From contig NZ_CP084058.1 in NCBI RefSeq assembly GCF_020215645.1, positions 3,100,001 through 3,164,000 on the forward strand: a stretch of DNA of 64,000 nt, in the 5' to 3' direction. Origin of the DNA: Nonomuraea gerenzanensis. Its GTDB lineage: Bacteria; Actinomycetota; Actinomycetes; Streptosporangiales; Streptosporangiaceae. The notes under the pieces are model-generated. The model worked only from the letters and a program-made list of their open reading frames with translations. It was not told the origin of the DNA and did no database searches. Position numbers and translations under genes: made by a program. Below, in pieces: positions 18,041 to 26,238 of this stretch; positions within the stretch are counted from its first letter, which is position 1, and every line of letters begins with the position of its first letter.

Positions 18041-19240
18041 TCAGGGACGTCCGATCGGCGGGTTCTTGCGGGGGCGTTGTTGTGGGAGGAGCAGCCGGGC
18101 GGCGTCGGTCAGCGCGGCGGCGGCCGTCTCGACGTCGCCTCCGGTGCTGCGGCGGCCCAGCGACAGCCGCACCGCGCCCAGCGCCCGGCCGGCATCCAGG
18201 CCCATGGCCGACAGCACGGGCGAGGGGGTGTGCGTGCCGCTGTGGCAGGCCGAGCCGGTGGAGGCTGCCACCGAGGGCGCGGCGGCGAGCAGGTCGGAGC
18301 CGAGCACGCCGTCGATGCTGACGTTCAGCGTGTTCGGCAGGCGCCGCCCGGCCGAGCCGTTGAGACGGACGCGGCCCGGCAGGGCCGCGGACAGGCGGCG
18401 GTGCAGGTCGTCGCGCAGCTCCCGGAGGCGGGCGGGCGCGCCGGTTGCGAAGTCGCGGGCGGCCAGGTCGGCGGCGGCGCCGATGGCGACGGCCAGGGCG
18501 ACGTTCTCGGTGCCGGCGCGCAGGCCGCGCTCCTGCCCGCCGCCGTAGACGACCGGCTCCAGCGCCACGCCGTCGCGCACGTACAGCGCGGCGACGCCCT
18601 TGGGCGCGTACATCTTGTGCCCGACGACGGTCAGCAGGTCCACGCCCCAGGCCAGGACGTCGATCGGGATCTTGCCCGTGGCCTGGGCGGCGTCGCAGTG
18701 GAACAGCGCGCCGCGCGCCCGGGCGAGGGCGGCGAGTTCGGCGACCGGCTGCAGGACGCCGGTCTCGTTGTTGGCGGCCATCACCGACACCAGCACCGTG
18801 TCCGTGGTGAGCGCGGCCTCCAGCGCGGCGGCGGCCACGAGGCCGTCACCGTCCACCGGCAGCGTCGTCACCCGCGCGCCGTGCAGGCGCGCCAGGGCGC
18901 GGCAGGTCTCCAGCACGGCCGGATGCTCGGTGGCCTGCGTGATCACGTGCGGCCGCGTACGGCCGGCGGCCAGCACCGCGCCGCGCAGGGCCAGCAGGTT
19001 CGCCTCGGAGCCCGACCCGGTGAACACCACCTCGGGCGCGCGGGCCCCGATCAGCGCGGCGACCTGCTCGCGCGCGACGGCCATGGCCTGGCGGGGTCGC
19101 TCGCCGTGGCGGTGACCGCTGGAGGGGTTGCCGAACCAGGTCATCAGGTACGGCGTCATCGCCTCGGCTACGCGCGGATCGATGGGGGTGGTGGCATTGT
19201 GGTCCAGATAGACCGGCTCATCGACGAGCATGCCGACCAT
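18041..19240 (-). CDS. Cysteine desulfurase/selenocysteine lyase-like (NifS/IscS family)
   Basis: A PLP enzyme of about 399 residues. Motifs are YLDHNATTPIDPRVAEAM, the GSGSEANLLAL region, ATEHPAVLETCRAL, the PLP lysine in VVGHKMYAPKG, RAGTENVA and the catalytic Cys in STGSACHSGTHTPS. It mobilises sulfur from cysteine, or selenium from selenocysteine. Directly preceding selA, it plausibly supplies selenide for selenophosphate synthesis. ATG 19240 has AGGGTGA upstream. ATG 19231 or GTG 19246 are alternatives. It is divergent from selD with only about 20 nt between starts. Confidence 0.9.
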   Translation of the reverse strand: MVGMLVDEPVYLDHNATTPIDPRVAEAMTPYLMTWFGNPSSGHRHGERPRQAMAVAREQVAALIGARAPEVVFTGSGSEANLLALRGAVLAAGRTRPHVITQATEHPAVLETCRALARLHGARVTTLPVDGDGLVAAAALEAALTTDTVLVSVMAANNETGVLQPVAELAALARARGALFHCDAAQATGKIPIDVLAWGVDLLTVVGHKMYAPKGVAALYVRDGVALEPVVYGGGQERGLRAGTENVALAVAIGAAADLAARDFATGAPARLRELRDDLHRRLSAALPGRVRLNGSAGRRLPNTLNVSIDGVLGSDLLAAAPSVAASTGSACHSGTHTPSPVLSAMGLDAGRALGAVRLSLGRRSTGGDVETAAAALTDAARLLLPQQRPRKNPPIGRP

Positions 19241-19260
19241 TATCACCCTAAAGTGTGATC

Positions 19261-20253
19261 ATGAAGAGGCTCACACAGTACGCCCAGGGCGGTGGCTGCG
19301 CCTGCAAGATCCCCGCGGGGGATCTGGAACGGTTGCTGAACGGTTCGCAGATGCCGCTCCCGCGAGACGCCGAGGCGGAGCTCCTGGTGGGGCTGGACAC
19401 CGGCGACGACGCCGCCGTGGTCCGCGTCCAGGACGGGACTGTGATCATCAGCACGGCCGACTTCTTCACCCCGGTGGTCGACGACCCCTACGACTGGGGC
19501 CGCATCGCCGCGGCCAACGCGCTGTCCGACGTCTACGCCATGGGCGGGCGTCCGGTGGTCGCGCTCAACCTGCTGTGCTGGCCCGTCGACCACCTGCCCT
19601 ACGACCTGGCCGCCGAGGTGCTGCGGGGCGGCGCTGAGGTGGCCGCGCTGGCCGGCTGCCATCTGGCCGGCGGGCACAGCGTCACCGACGTCGAGCCCAA
19701 GTACGGCCTGGCCGTCACCGGCGTCGCCGACCCCGACCGGCTGCTCCAGAACAGCACCGGCCGCGCCGGGCTGCCGCTGTCCCTGAGCAAGCCGCTCGGT
19801 CTCGGCGTGCTCAACAACCGGCACAAGAGCACCGGCGAAGTGTTCCCGCAGGCGGTGGAGACCATGACCCGGCTCAACGCGGACGCCTCCCGCGACGCCC
19901 TGGCCGCCGGGATCCGGTGCGCGACCGACGTCACCGGTTTCGGCCTGCTGGGGCACCTGCACAAGCTCGCCCGCGCCTCCGGGGTCACCGCCGTGATCGA
20001 CGCCTCGGCCGTTCCGGTGCTGGAGGGCGCGGAGCGGGCCGTGCGGGAGGGGTTCGTCCCCGGCGGGTCGCGGCGCAACCTCGACTGGGTGGCTCCTCAC
20101 CTGGATCACGGCGACGTCCCCGAGGAGACTCTGCTGCTCCTCGCCGACGCGCAGACCTCGGGTGGCCTGCTCGTCGCCGGGGAGATCCCGGGCGCTCCGG
20201 TAATCGGTGAATTGGTGGAAAATACCGGACATACAATTATTGTTCGACATTAA
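19261..20253 (+). CDS. selD: Selenophosphate synthetase (selenide, water dikinase)
   Basis: This enzyme makes selenophosphate from selenide and ATP. The N-terminal catalytic loop reads TQYAQGGGCACKIPAGDLER: the active-site position is Cys rather than Sec, followed by the essential Lys. Further motifs are GLDTGDDAAVVRV, ISTADFFTPVVDDPYDWGRI, AANALSDVYAMGGRPVVALN, GGHSVTDVEPKYGLAVTG, and TDVTGFGLLGHL near the C-terminus. The length of 330 residues is normal. Its start is within about 20 nt of the divergent desulfurase start, and tRNA-Sec follows 38 nt after its stop. Confidence 0.95.
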   Translation: MKRLTQYAQGGGCACKIPAGDLERLLNGSQMPLPRDAEAELLVGLDTGDDAAVVRVQDGTVIISTADFFTPVVDDPYDWGRIAAANALSDVYAMGGRPVVALNLLCWPVDHLPYDLAAEVLRGGAEVAALAGCHLAGGHSVTDVEPKYGLAVTGVADPDRLLQNSTGRAGLPLSLSKPLGLGVLNNRHKSTGEVFPQAVETMTRLNADASRDALAAGIRCATDVTGFGLLGHLHKLARASGVTAVIDASAVPVLEGAERAVREGFVPGGSRRNLDWVAPHLDHGDVPEETLLLLADAQTSGGLLVAGEIPGAPVIGELVENTGHTIIVRH

Positions 20254-20291
20254 TCGGGCATGCCCGGCGCAATGCGTCTATGATCTCTTCC

Positions 20292-20384
20292 GGAGGCGTT
20301 TAGGAGTCTGGTGACCCTCCTGGTCTTCAAAACCAGTGGCGCCGAGCATCTCGGCGCGGCGGGTTCGATTCCCGTCCGCCTCCG
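20292..20384 (+). tRNA. selC: tRNA-Sec (anticodon UCA)
   Basis: The sequence folds as a selenocysteine tRNA. The acceptor stem pairs GGAGGCG with CGCCTCC, with discriminator G. There is a long D stem (AGGAG/CTCCT). The anticodon stem CTGGT/ACCAG carries loop CTTCAAA with anticodon TCA at 20327-20329. The variable arm is very long, an 8-bp stem GCGCCGAG/CTCGGCGC. The T arm has TTCGATT in its loop. No CCA is encoded. It lies between selD and selB. Confidence 0.97.
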
Positions 20385-20417
20385 CTGAACGGGGAAAAAC
20401 GGGGATTGGTCTGCGAC

Positions 20418-22232
20418 ATGCACGTGATCGCGACGGCCGGGCACGTGGACCACGGCAAGTCGACGCTCGTCCGGGCCCTGACCGGCATGGAGCCCGACCG
20501 CTGGGCCGAGGAACGCCGCCGCGGCATGACCATCGACCTCGGGTTCGCCTGGACGACGCTCGCATCGGGCGAGCGGCTCGCGTTCGTGGACGTCCCCGGG
20601 CACGAGCGGTTCGTCACCAACATGCTGGCCGGGGTGGGGCCCTGCCCCGCGGTGATGCTGGTCGTGGCCGCCGACCAGGGCTGGCAGGCGCAGTCGGCCG
20701 AGCACCTGGCGGCGCTGGACGCCCTCGGCGTGCGGCACGGCCTCGCCGTCGTCACCCGGGCCGACCTGGCGGATCCCGAGCCCGTGCGCAGGCAGGTGCG
20801 CGAACGGCTCGCCGGGACCGGCCTCGCGGGGATCGGCAGCGTCGCCGTCAGCGGCCGGACCGGGCAGGGGCTCGATGAGCTGCGGGCCGCGCTCGGCCGG
20901 CTCGCCGCCGCGCTTCCCGAGCCGGACACCGGGGACGCCGTCCGGCTGTGGATCGACCGGGTGTTCACCATCAAGGGGGCGGGGACCGTCGTCACCGGCA
21001 CCCTGACCAGGGGCACGCTCCGCGTCGGCGACGAGCTGGAGACGGGCGGCGGCCGGGTCAGGATCCGGGGGCTGCAGACCCTCGGGGAGAAGGCGGAGCG
21101 GGTGTCCGCGACCGCCCGCGTGGCCGTCAACCTGCGGGGCGTCGACCGTGACGACCTGTCGCGCGGCATGGCCCTGGTGACGCCGGAGGCGTGGTCGCCG
21201 GCTCAGGTGATCGACGTCCGGCTGACTGCCGCGCCGGACCGGCGCGCGGAGGCGGTGGTGCCGCACCCCGGATCGGCCCAGGGCAGGGAGGCGGTGGTGC
21301 CGCACCCCGGATCGGCCCAGCGCAGAAAGGCGGCGGTGCTGCACGTCGGGTCGGCCGCCGTGCCCGTCAGGGTCCGGCTTCTCGGCGGCGACACCGCGCG
21401 GCTCACCCTCGACCGTCCCCTGCCGCTCAGGACGGGCGACCGGGGCCTGCTCCGCGACCCCGGCCGGCGGGAGATCGTCGCCGGGCTCGTCGTGCTGGAC
21501 GTCCGGCCGGCCCCGCTGCACCGCCGGGGCGCGGCGGCGGCCAGGGCGGCCGCGCTCGCCGAGGTGTCGCTGCCCGACGCCGCGGCCCTGCTGCGCTGGC
21601 ACGGCCTGCTGACCGGTCGTGAACTGAGGGCGATGGGCTGCCCTCCCGCCGGAACACCGGTGACCGGCGACTGGTACGCCGACCCGGAGCACTGGTCGTC
21701 CCTGACCCGCCGGCTCGTCGAGCACGTCTCGCGGCGGCCCGCGCACGATCCCGGGGTCACCGTGGACGCCGTGGCCCAGGTGCTCGGCCTGCCCGACCGG
21801 CGGCTCGCCGAGGCGCTCGTCGTGCCGCCGCTGGTGGCCGAGGGCGGCCGAATCCTGCCCGCCGATCGGTCGCTGCCGCCCGCGATCGCCAGGGCGGTCG
21901 CGGAGCTGACCGCCGACCTCGCCGAACGCCCCTTCGACGCGCCCACCGCCGAACGCCTGGACGAGCTCGGTCTCACGGGCAAGGCGCTCGCGGCCGCGCT
22001 CCGTTCCGGCGCGGTCATGTCGATCGGAAAGAACGTCGTGCTCATGCCCGACGCGCTGGAGAGGGCCGCGGACCGGCTCGCCGAACTTCCCTCACCCTTC
22101 ACCGTCAGCGACGCGCGCGTGGCCCTGGCCACCAGCCGCCGCGTCGCCCTGCCCCTGCTGGAGTGTCTCGATGCCCGGGGAATCACCCACCGCGTTGACA
22201 ACGACAGGCGAGCCCTGCGCCGGCGCGACTGA
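20418..22232 (+). CDS. selB: Selenocysteine-specific elongation factor
   Basis: A GTPase that brings Sec-tRNA(Sec) to UGA codons next to a SECIS hairpin. The GTPase motifs are all at the N-terminus: ATAGHVDHGKSTLVRALTG, the RGMTIDLGFAW switch and FVDVPGHERFV. EF-Tu-like domains follow (VFTIKGAGTVVTGTLTRG). The C-terminal winged helices that read the SECIS are present (TAERLDELGLTGKALAAALR, GKNVVLMPDALE). ATG 20418 lies 33 nt after tRNA-Sec. The 604-residue length is normal. An unusual 39-nt tandem repeat interrupts the domain 3 region. The 3' end overlaps the rhodanese gene. Confidence 0.95.
   Translation: MHVIATAGHVDHGKSTLVRALTGMEPDRWAEERRRGMTIDLGFAWTTLASGERLAFVDVPGHERFVTNMLAGVGPCPAVMLVVAADQGWQAQSAEHLAALDALGVRHGLAVVTRADLADPEPVRRQVRERLAGTGLAGIGSVAVSGRTGQGLDELRAALGRLAAALPEPDTGDAVRLWIDRVFTIKGAGTVVTGTLTRGTLRVGDELETGGGRVRIRGLQTLGEKAERVSATARVAVNLRGVDRDDLSRGMALVTPEAWSPAQVIDVRLTAAPDRRAEAVVPHPGSAQGREAVVPHPGSAQRRKAAVLHVGSAAVPVRVRLLGGDTARLTLDRPLPLRTGDRGLLRDPGRREIVAGLVVLDVRPAPLHRRGAAAARAAALAEVSLPDAAALLRWHGLLTGRELRAMGCPPAGTPVTGDWYADPEHWSSLTRRLVEHVSRRPAHDPGVTVDAVAQVLGLPDRRLAEALVVPPLVAEGGRILPADRSLPPAIARAVAELTADLAERPFDAPTAERLDELGLTGKALAAALRSGAVMSIGKNVVLMPDALERAADRLAELPSPFTVSDARVALATSRRVALPLLECLDARGITHRVDNDRRALRRRD
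21249..21365 (+). repeat. Tandem 39-nt repeat inside selB
   Basis: Three adjacent 13-codon units encode EAVVPHPGSAQGR, EAVVPHPGSAQRR and the diverged KAAVLHVGSAAVP. The first two are nearly identical in DNA. The unit interrupts the EF-Tu-like domain 3 of SelB, so it may be a recent in-frame expansion forming a surface loop. Confidence 0.85.
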
Positions 22233-22638
22233 GGTCGACCGGCTGCTGGCGCAGGCCCGCGCGGGGCTGCGGCGCCTCGCGCCCGCCGAGGCGTGGGCCG
22301 CCGCGGGCCGGGGCGCGAAGATCGTCGACACCCGGCCCGAGCACCAGCGCAGGGCTGCCGGAGAGATCCCGGGGGCCGTGGTGGTCGAGCGCAACCACCT
22401 GGAGTGGCGGCTCGACCCCACGTGCGAGGCCCGCATTCCCGAGGCGGACTCCCGTCACATCCAGTGGATCGTGATCTGCGCCGAGGGGTACTCGTCCTCG
22501 CTGGCCGCGGCGGCGCTGCGGGAGCTCGGACTGTCCAACGCCACCGACGTCATCGGCGGCTTCGACGCGTGGGCGGAGGCCGGCCTGCCGACCGTCCGCC
22601 CCGCCCGGCCCACGACGCCGCGCGGGCCGGGCGAGTGA
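22171..22638 (+). CDS. Rhodanese-like sulfurtransferase
   Basis: A single-domain rhodanese of about 155 residues. It has the typical VDTRPEHQRRAAGEIPGAVV segment, the active-site loop with Cys in VICAEGYSSSLAAAALRELG, and the closing GGFDAWAEAGLP motif. It overlaps the 3' end of selB by 62 bp. A TTG at 22195 would shorten the overlap. Its position in the selenium operon suggests it carries persulfide or perselenide for selenophosphate synthesis, but that is inference only. Confidence 0.85.
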   Translation: MPGESPTALTTTGEPCAGATEVDRLLAQARAGLRRLAPAEAWAAAGRGAKIVDTRPEHQRRAAGEIPGAVVVERNHLEWRLDPTCEARIPEADSRHIQWIVICAEGYSSSLAAAALRELGLSNATDVIGGFDAWAEAGLPTVRPARPTTPRGPGE

Positions 22639-22645
22639 AGGCCGA

Positions 22646-23068
22646 TCAGGTGCAGTGCTCCCAGCCGCTGAGCGTCGCGAAGGTCTGGCCGGTCCAGTCG
22701 GAGAACCTGCCGCCCCACTGGACGCACTTGTTGTTGGCGTAGGCCCGCACCGGTCCGGCGTAGGACTCGAACTGGCCGCTGTCACGGAGGATGGTGGACG
22801 AGCCCTGCACCTGTAGGCGGGCCTCGGTGAACGTCTTTGTGCCCGCTCCCCTGGCCTTGATCGCGACGACGCAGTTGTGGCCGTTGCCACTGTTGTAGAG
22901 CAGGTAGTACGTGCCCCAGGGCGAGGACGTCATGTGGTCGATGACCCGGTAGCCGGAGCCGCAGATGCCCTCGGGCGTGGCCGCGCTGGCGGGCAGGGCG
23001 GGCGCCACGAGGGCCGCGCCGAGCGCGGTCACCACCGCGGTGCGGGCGAGAACACGGAAAGCGGTCAT
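22646..23068 (-). CDS. Secreted SapA-like spore-associated protein
   Basis: A small exported protein of 140 residues with a signal peptide ending at ALPASA. The mature sequence (GICGSGYRVIDHMTSSPWGT, LLYNSGNGHNCVVAIKARGA, YAGPVRAYANNKCVQWGG) matches the Streptomyces spore-associated protein family. Four cysteines remain in the mature protein and could form two disulfides. The ATG has AAAGG 10 nt upstream. It lies 38 nt downstream of the SARP gene on the same strand, so it may be the last gene of the module A transcript. Confidence 0.8.
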   Translation of the reverse strand: MTAFRVLARTAVVTALGAALVAPALPASAATPEGICGSGYRVIDHMTSSPWGTYYLLYNSGNGHNCVVAIKARGAGTKTFTEARLQVQGSSTILRDSGQFESYAGPVRAYANNKCVQWGGRFSDWTGQTFATLSGWEHCT

Positions 23069-23106
23069 GGCAGAACAACCTTTCATCAGAGGGGGGAGGA
23101 AAAAGA

Positions 23107-24831
23107 TCACCAGACGCGGAGGCCCACACTCTCCCTCTCGCGCGCGTCTTCGCAGAGGTCCGCCACGAACCGGCGGATGGGCGGGAGGATGCGGTAACGA
23201 CGGCCGTAGGAGTGGTCGACGGGCTGCACCAAGGACTGGTCGACGAGCCCGATGAGCCCGCGGACGACCTGGCTCTCGGTCAACGTCGCGCACGCGCACA
23301 GGGTCTCGGCCTCGGCCAGGCCGAACTCCTCCGGCAGCCGCGCGAGGCGGGTCAGCAGCAGCGCCTCCCGCTCTTCGAGCGCGCCGTGCGCGTGCCGGAT
23401 CCGCTCGGCGAGCGTGACGCCGGTGGCGTCGCCGCCGTCGAGCAGCATCCGGGCGTCCCTGGCCAGGGCGGCGGCCAGGTTGTCCGGGGTCAGCGTCCGC
23501 AGCAGTGAGGCCGCGATCTCGATGGCGCTCGGCAGGCCGCCGGTGTGGGCGAGCAGGCTGCTCAGCCAGTGACGGTTCTCCGGGGCGTGGAACACGCTGG
23601 GCAGAAACGCGGCGGCGCGGCTGATCAGAAGGTTCTCGGCGTCGGCCGCGCTCAGCGGGCCCAGCGTCCGCGTGGTCTCCCCCGGCATGCCGAGGACGCG
23701 GGAGCCGGTGCCGAGCACGACGAGCTCGGGCGAGCAGGCGATCAGCGGCTGGATGGCCGCCTTGACCTCCGCGACCCGCCCGCCGTACCCGTCGATGACG
23801 AGGATGTGCCTGCCCCGCCCCGCCGGGAGCACGCCGGCGAGCTGCCCGGCCTCCAGATCGACGCCGGTGAGCGCCTGGGTCTCCAGGTCGACGGCGGTGA
23901 CGTCGCACTCCAGCCGGTCGGCGGCCGTGGTCGCGGCCGCCAGCGCGAGCGCGGACTTGCCGACCCCAGGGGGGCCTGTCAGCGTGACGACGCGGGCGCG
24001 GCACAGGTCGTCGGCCAGCGACCGCAGGGCCTGCCCGCGGCCGGTCAGCGAGCTCGGCTGGGGGCCGCGATCAGGGCCGGCGGTGAGGGCGGGCTCCTTC
24101 AGCACCCGCTGGTGGGCCAGCGTGAGCCGGCTGCCCGGGCTGATGCCCAGCTCCGCCGAGAGCCGCCGCCTGATGCGGTCGTAGACCGACAGGGCCGAGG
24201 CCAGTTGCCCCATGCCGGACAGGACCTCGATCAGCAGCGCGTGGGCCTCCTCGTCCATCGGGTCGGCCCGGCACGCCGTCCAGAGCAGCGACTCGGCCGC
24301 CTCCAGCCGGCCGCCGTCCATCGCGGACCTGGCGTACCTGCGCACCACCGCCTGGCGCTCGGCCAGCAGCGTCTCGACCAGCTCGGAGTCGACCCGGTCC
24401 TCGGGGACGTTCTCGAAGGGACGCCCGCGCCAGAGGCCGAGCGCCCGGTGCAGATCGTCCTCGGTGCCGCCCGGGGTCGAGGTCAGAGCGCGGAACTCGA
24501 TCAGGTCGGTGGTGCCCTCGTGCAGGTCCAGCCGGTAGCCGCTCACCCCCGTGACGAGGGCGATGGAGCCGCCCGCCTGCTCCTCCAGCCACCGGCGCAG
24601 CCGGTGGACGGTCAGGTGCAGGGCACCCTTGGGGTTGGCGGGCAGGTCCTGCTCCCAGATCGTGGTCATGAGATGGGCCGAGGGGACGGGCTCCGAGGCG
24701 TGCGCGGCCAGCGCTCCGAGGAGCGCCCTGACGACCGGCGGCCTGGGACTGACGACCCCCTCGTCAGACAACAGCCCCACGGTGCCGAGTACGCCGATGG
24801 AGCCCACAGTCATCCGCATCCACTCCCCCAT
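23107..24831 (-). CDS. SARP-type regulator with NTPase domain
   Basis: A 574-residue regulator. The N-terminus (SIGVLGTVGLLSDEGVVSPR) begins an OmpR-like winged helix, followed by a BTAD region (VYDRIRRRLSAELGISPGSR). A NB-ARC-like ATPase has Walker A TLTGPPGVGKSALALAAA and Walker B HILVIDGYGG. Unlike the two larger AfsR-like proteins in this window it has no obvious TPR tail. ATG 24831 overlaps the TGA of the upstream selenoprotein gene by one base (TGATG), so it is translationally coupled to it. It probably controls the neighbouring redox modules. Confidence 0.85.
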   Translation of the reverse strand: MGEWMRMTVGSIGVLGTVGLLSDEGVVSPRPPVVRALLGALAAHASEPVPSAHLMTTIWEQDLPANPKGALHLTVHRLRRWLEEQAGGSIALVTGVSGYRLDLHEGTTDLIEFRALTSTPGGTEDDLHRALGLWRGRPFENVPEDRVDSELVETLLAERQAVVRRYARSAMDGGRLEAAESLLWTACRADPMDEEAHALLIEVLSGMGQLASALSVYDRIRRRLSAELGISPGSRLTLAHQRVLKEPALTAGPDRGPQPSSLTGRGQALRSLADDLCRARVVTLTGPPGVGKSALALAAATTAADRLECDVTAVDLETQALTGVDLEAGQLAGVLPAGRGRHILVIDGYGGRVAEVKAAIQPLIACSPELVVLGTGSRVLGMPGETTRTLGPLSAADAENLLISRAAAFLPSVFHAPENRHWLSSLLAHTGGLPSAIEIAASLLRTLTPDNLAAALARDARMLLDGGDATGVTLAERIRHAHGALEEREALLLTRLARLPEEFGLAEAETLCACATLTESQVVRGLIGLVDQSLVQPVDHSYGRRYRILPPIRRFVADLCEDARERESVGLRVW

Positions 24832-25592
24832 CACGTTACCGAGATGACGATGACGGCGAGCGCGCAGACCATGCTGAACCAGCACCCGGTGAGTATGGCC
24901 TTCTTGCGAGCCGCGAAATCACGGTCCCAGTCGGCCGCGTTACCGCGCCGGACAGCAGACAGGACCATGATCGCACGGCCCGCCCCGAAGCAGAAGCCCG
25001 CGAACGGCGCGGTCCACCAGGGGGCCGCCAGCAGGATCAGGCTGACCAGCACGTACGGCAGGTGGGTCGGCATGAAGGTGCGCAGGCCCGTCCCCATCTC
25101 GAACCCGAACTGCAGCGCCCCGCTTCCGTCCGAGCGGGCGACGATGCTGCTGGGCACCTGCCTGGCGTTCTGCGGCAGCCGGAAGGGCAGCAGCCCGACG
25201 TCGCAGCCGAGCGCGAGCAGCACGAGCCCGAGCAGGAGCGGCGTCGCCCAGGAGGCGGGGATCAGGGTGTGCGTCACCGCCGCAGGAAGCAGCAGGAGCA
25301 GGCCGGTCGCGGTGCCGCCGAGCAGCAGTCCGCGGTTGAAGTAGACGACATTTCTCGTTCCCCGCCAGACCGGCGAGGTCAGCAGACCCGCTGAGTTGTG
25401 GCTTCAAACGGAGCCGGACGTGGAGTACCCGGCGACCACGGCGGCGGCGCCGATGCCGACGAGCGCGACGGCCGGTCCCGCGAGCAGAAGGTGGGCGAGC
25501 ACGCTCGCCCCCATGGCGGCCGCGGCGACCGCCAGGCCGACCGTCACGGGCGAGCCGCGCCAGTCGTGCCGAACCCCCGATGTGAGCGTCAT
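24831..25592 (-). CDS. Module A selenoprotein: Sec-containing multi-pass membrane protein (in-frame UGA)
   Basis: The frame runs from ATG 25592 for 62 codons, through one TGA (25406-25404, residue 63), and on to TGA 24833-24831, 253 residues in all. Around the UGA the protein reads GYSTSGSV-U-SHNSAGLLTSPVWRG. The protein has about six to seven hydrophobic segments, starting VTVGLAVAAAAMGASVLAHL. A second conserved block is LPQNARQVPSSIVARSDGSG followed by FGFEMGTGLRTFMPT. Homology to the module C protein continues across the UGA, and a hairpin follows the codon. The active site is probably a redox Sec at the membrane. A conventional caller would begin it at the GTG near 25277. No known family is recognised. 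Confidence 0.85.
25379..25394 (-). promoter_or_regulatory. Bacterial SECIS-like hairpin after the module A UGA
   Basis: Nine nt after the UGA, TCAGC pairs with GCTGA around the six-nt loop GGGTCT. Known bacterial SECIS elements are short stem-loops starting just after UGA with a G among the first two loop bases. The E. coli fdhF loop contains GGUCU, which is also present here. Confidence 0.75.
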
Positions 25593-25701
25593 GTGATCAT
25601 CATGGCCAGCGGTGCTTTCCGACCTCTTTCCGCCACCTTTCCTGCGGTCACTTGTCGTGCAAGGCGTTCAACCTTGGGGTGCGCTGTGGCGTTATGTCTA
25701 C

Positions 25702-26238
25702 GTGGAGAGTCCCCGGGGTGATGCGGAAGACGAGTTCAGGGCGTTCGTGGCGGCGAGCGGGCCGCGCCTGCTCAAGTTCGCCGTGCTCGTGTGCGGCGAC
25801 CGCGGCGACGCCGAGGACCTGCTGCAGGACGGCCTGGAACGGGTGTGGCTGCGCTGGTCCCGGCTGCGCGAGCAGGAGCCGGAGGCGTACGCGCGGCGCA
25901 CGATCGTGAACCGGGCGACGAGCCGGTGGCGCTCGCCCTGGAACAGCCGCCGCTCCGGCGAGGACGTGGAGTCCCGCCAGGGCGCCGGCGAGTTCGGCAG
26001 GGCCGACGCCGACGACTTCGGCAGGGCCGACGACCGGGAGCTGGTGCTGGCGGCGCTGCGGCGGCTGCCGCCGCGCATGCGGGCGGTGATCGTCCTGCGG
26101 TTCTGGCTGGGTTACACGGAGAGCGAGACGGCCGCGCAGCTCGGCGGCTCGGTGGGCTCGGTGAAGAGCCAGGCATCACGCGGCCTGCGGAGGCTGCGGG
26201 CGGATCTGAAGACGTCGACGGGAGTCGCTGATGCGTGA
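25702..26238 (+). CDS. ECF/SigE-type RNA polymerase sigma factor
   Basis: Region 2 is visible as EFRAFVAASGPRLLKFAVLV with DAEDLLQDGLERVWLRW, and region 4 as RLPPRMRAVIVLRFWLGYTE with AAQLGGSVGSVKSQASRGL. The 178-residue length from GTG 25702 is typical. The frame is open from GTG 25612, but those residues look non-coding, and a possible ECF-like promoter (AACC near 25669 and GTTATGTC near 25691) would overlap them. The next gene is a likely anti-sigma or effector. It is divergent from the module A selenoprotein gene and interrupts module A. Confidence 0.85.
   Translation: MESPRGDAEDEFRAFVAASGPRLLKFAVLVCGDRGDAEDLLQDGLERVWLRWSRLREQEPEAYARRTIVNRATSRWRSPWNSRRSGEDVESRQGAGEFGRADADDFGRADDRELVLAALRRLPPRMRAVIVLRFWLGYTESETAAQLGGSVGSVKSQASRGLRRLRADLKTSTGVADA

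Noticed and set aside
19261..20253. SelD as a selenoprotein
   Set aside because: The active-site position carries a normal Cys codon (GGGCACK).
22183..22890. Minus-strand frames over the rhodanese gene
   Set aside because: Compositionally biased shadow, no motif and no ribosome site.
25370..25440. Near-identical DNA in two places (about 50 of 56 bases, also 33820-33890), considered as an attachment or recombination site
   Set aside because: The similarity is coding: it surrounds the UGA of two homologous membrane proteins and is best explained by a conserved recoding signal.
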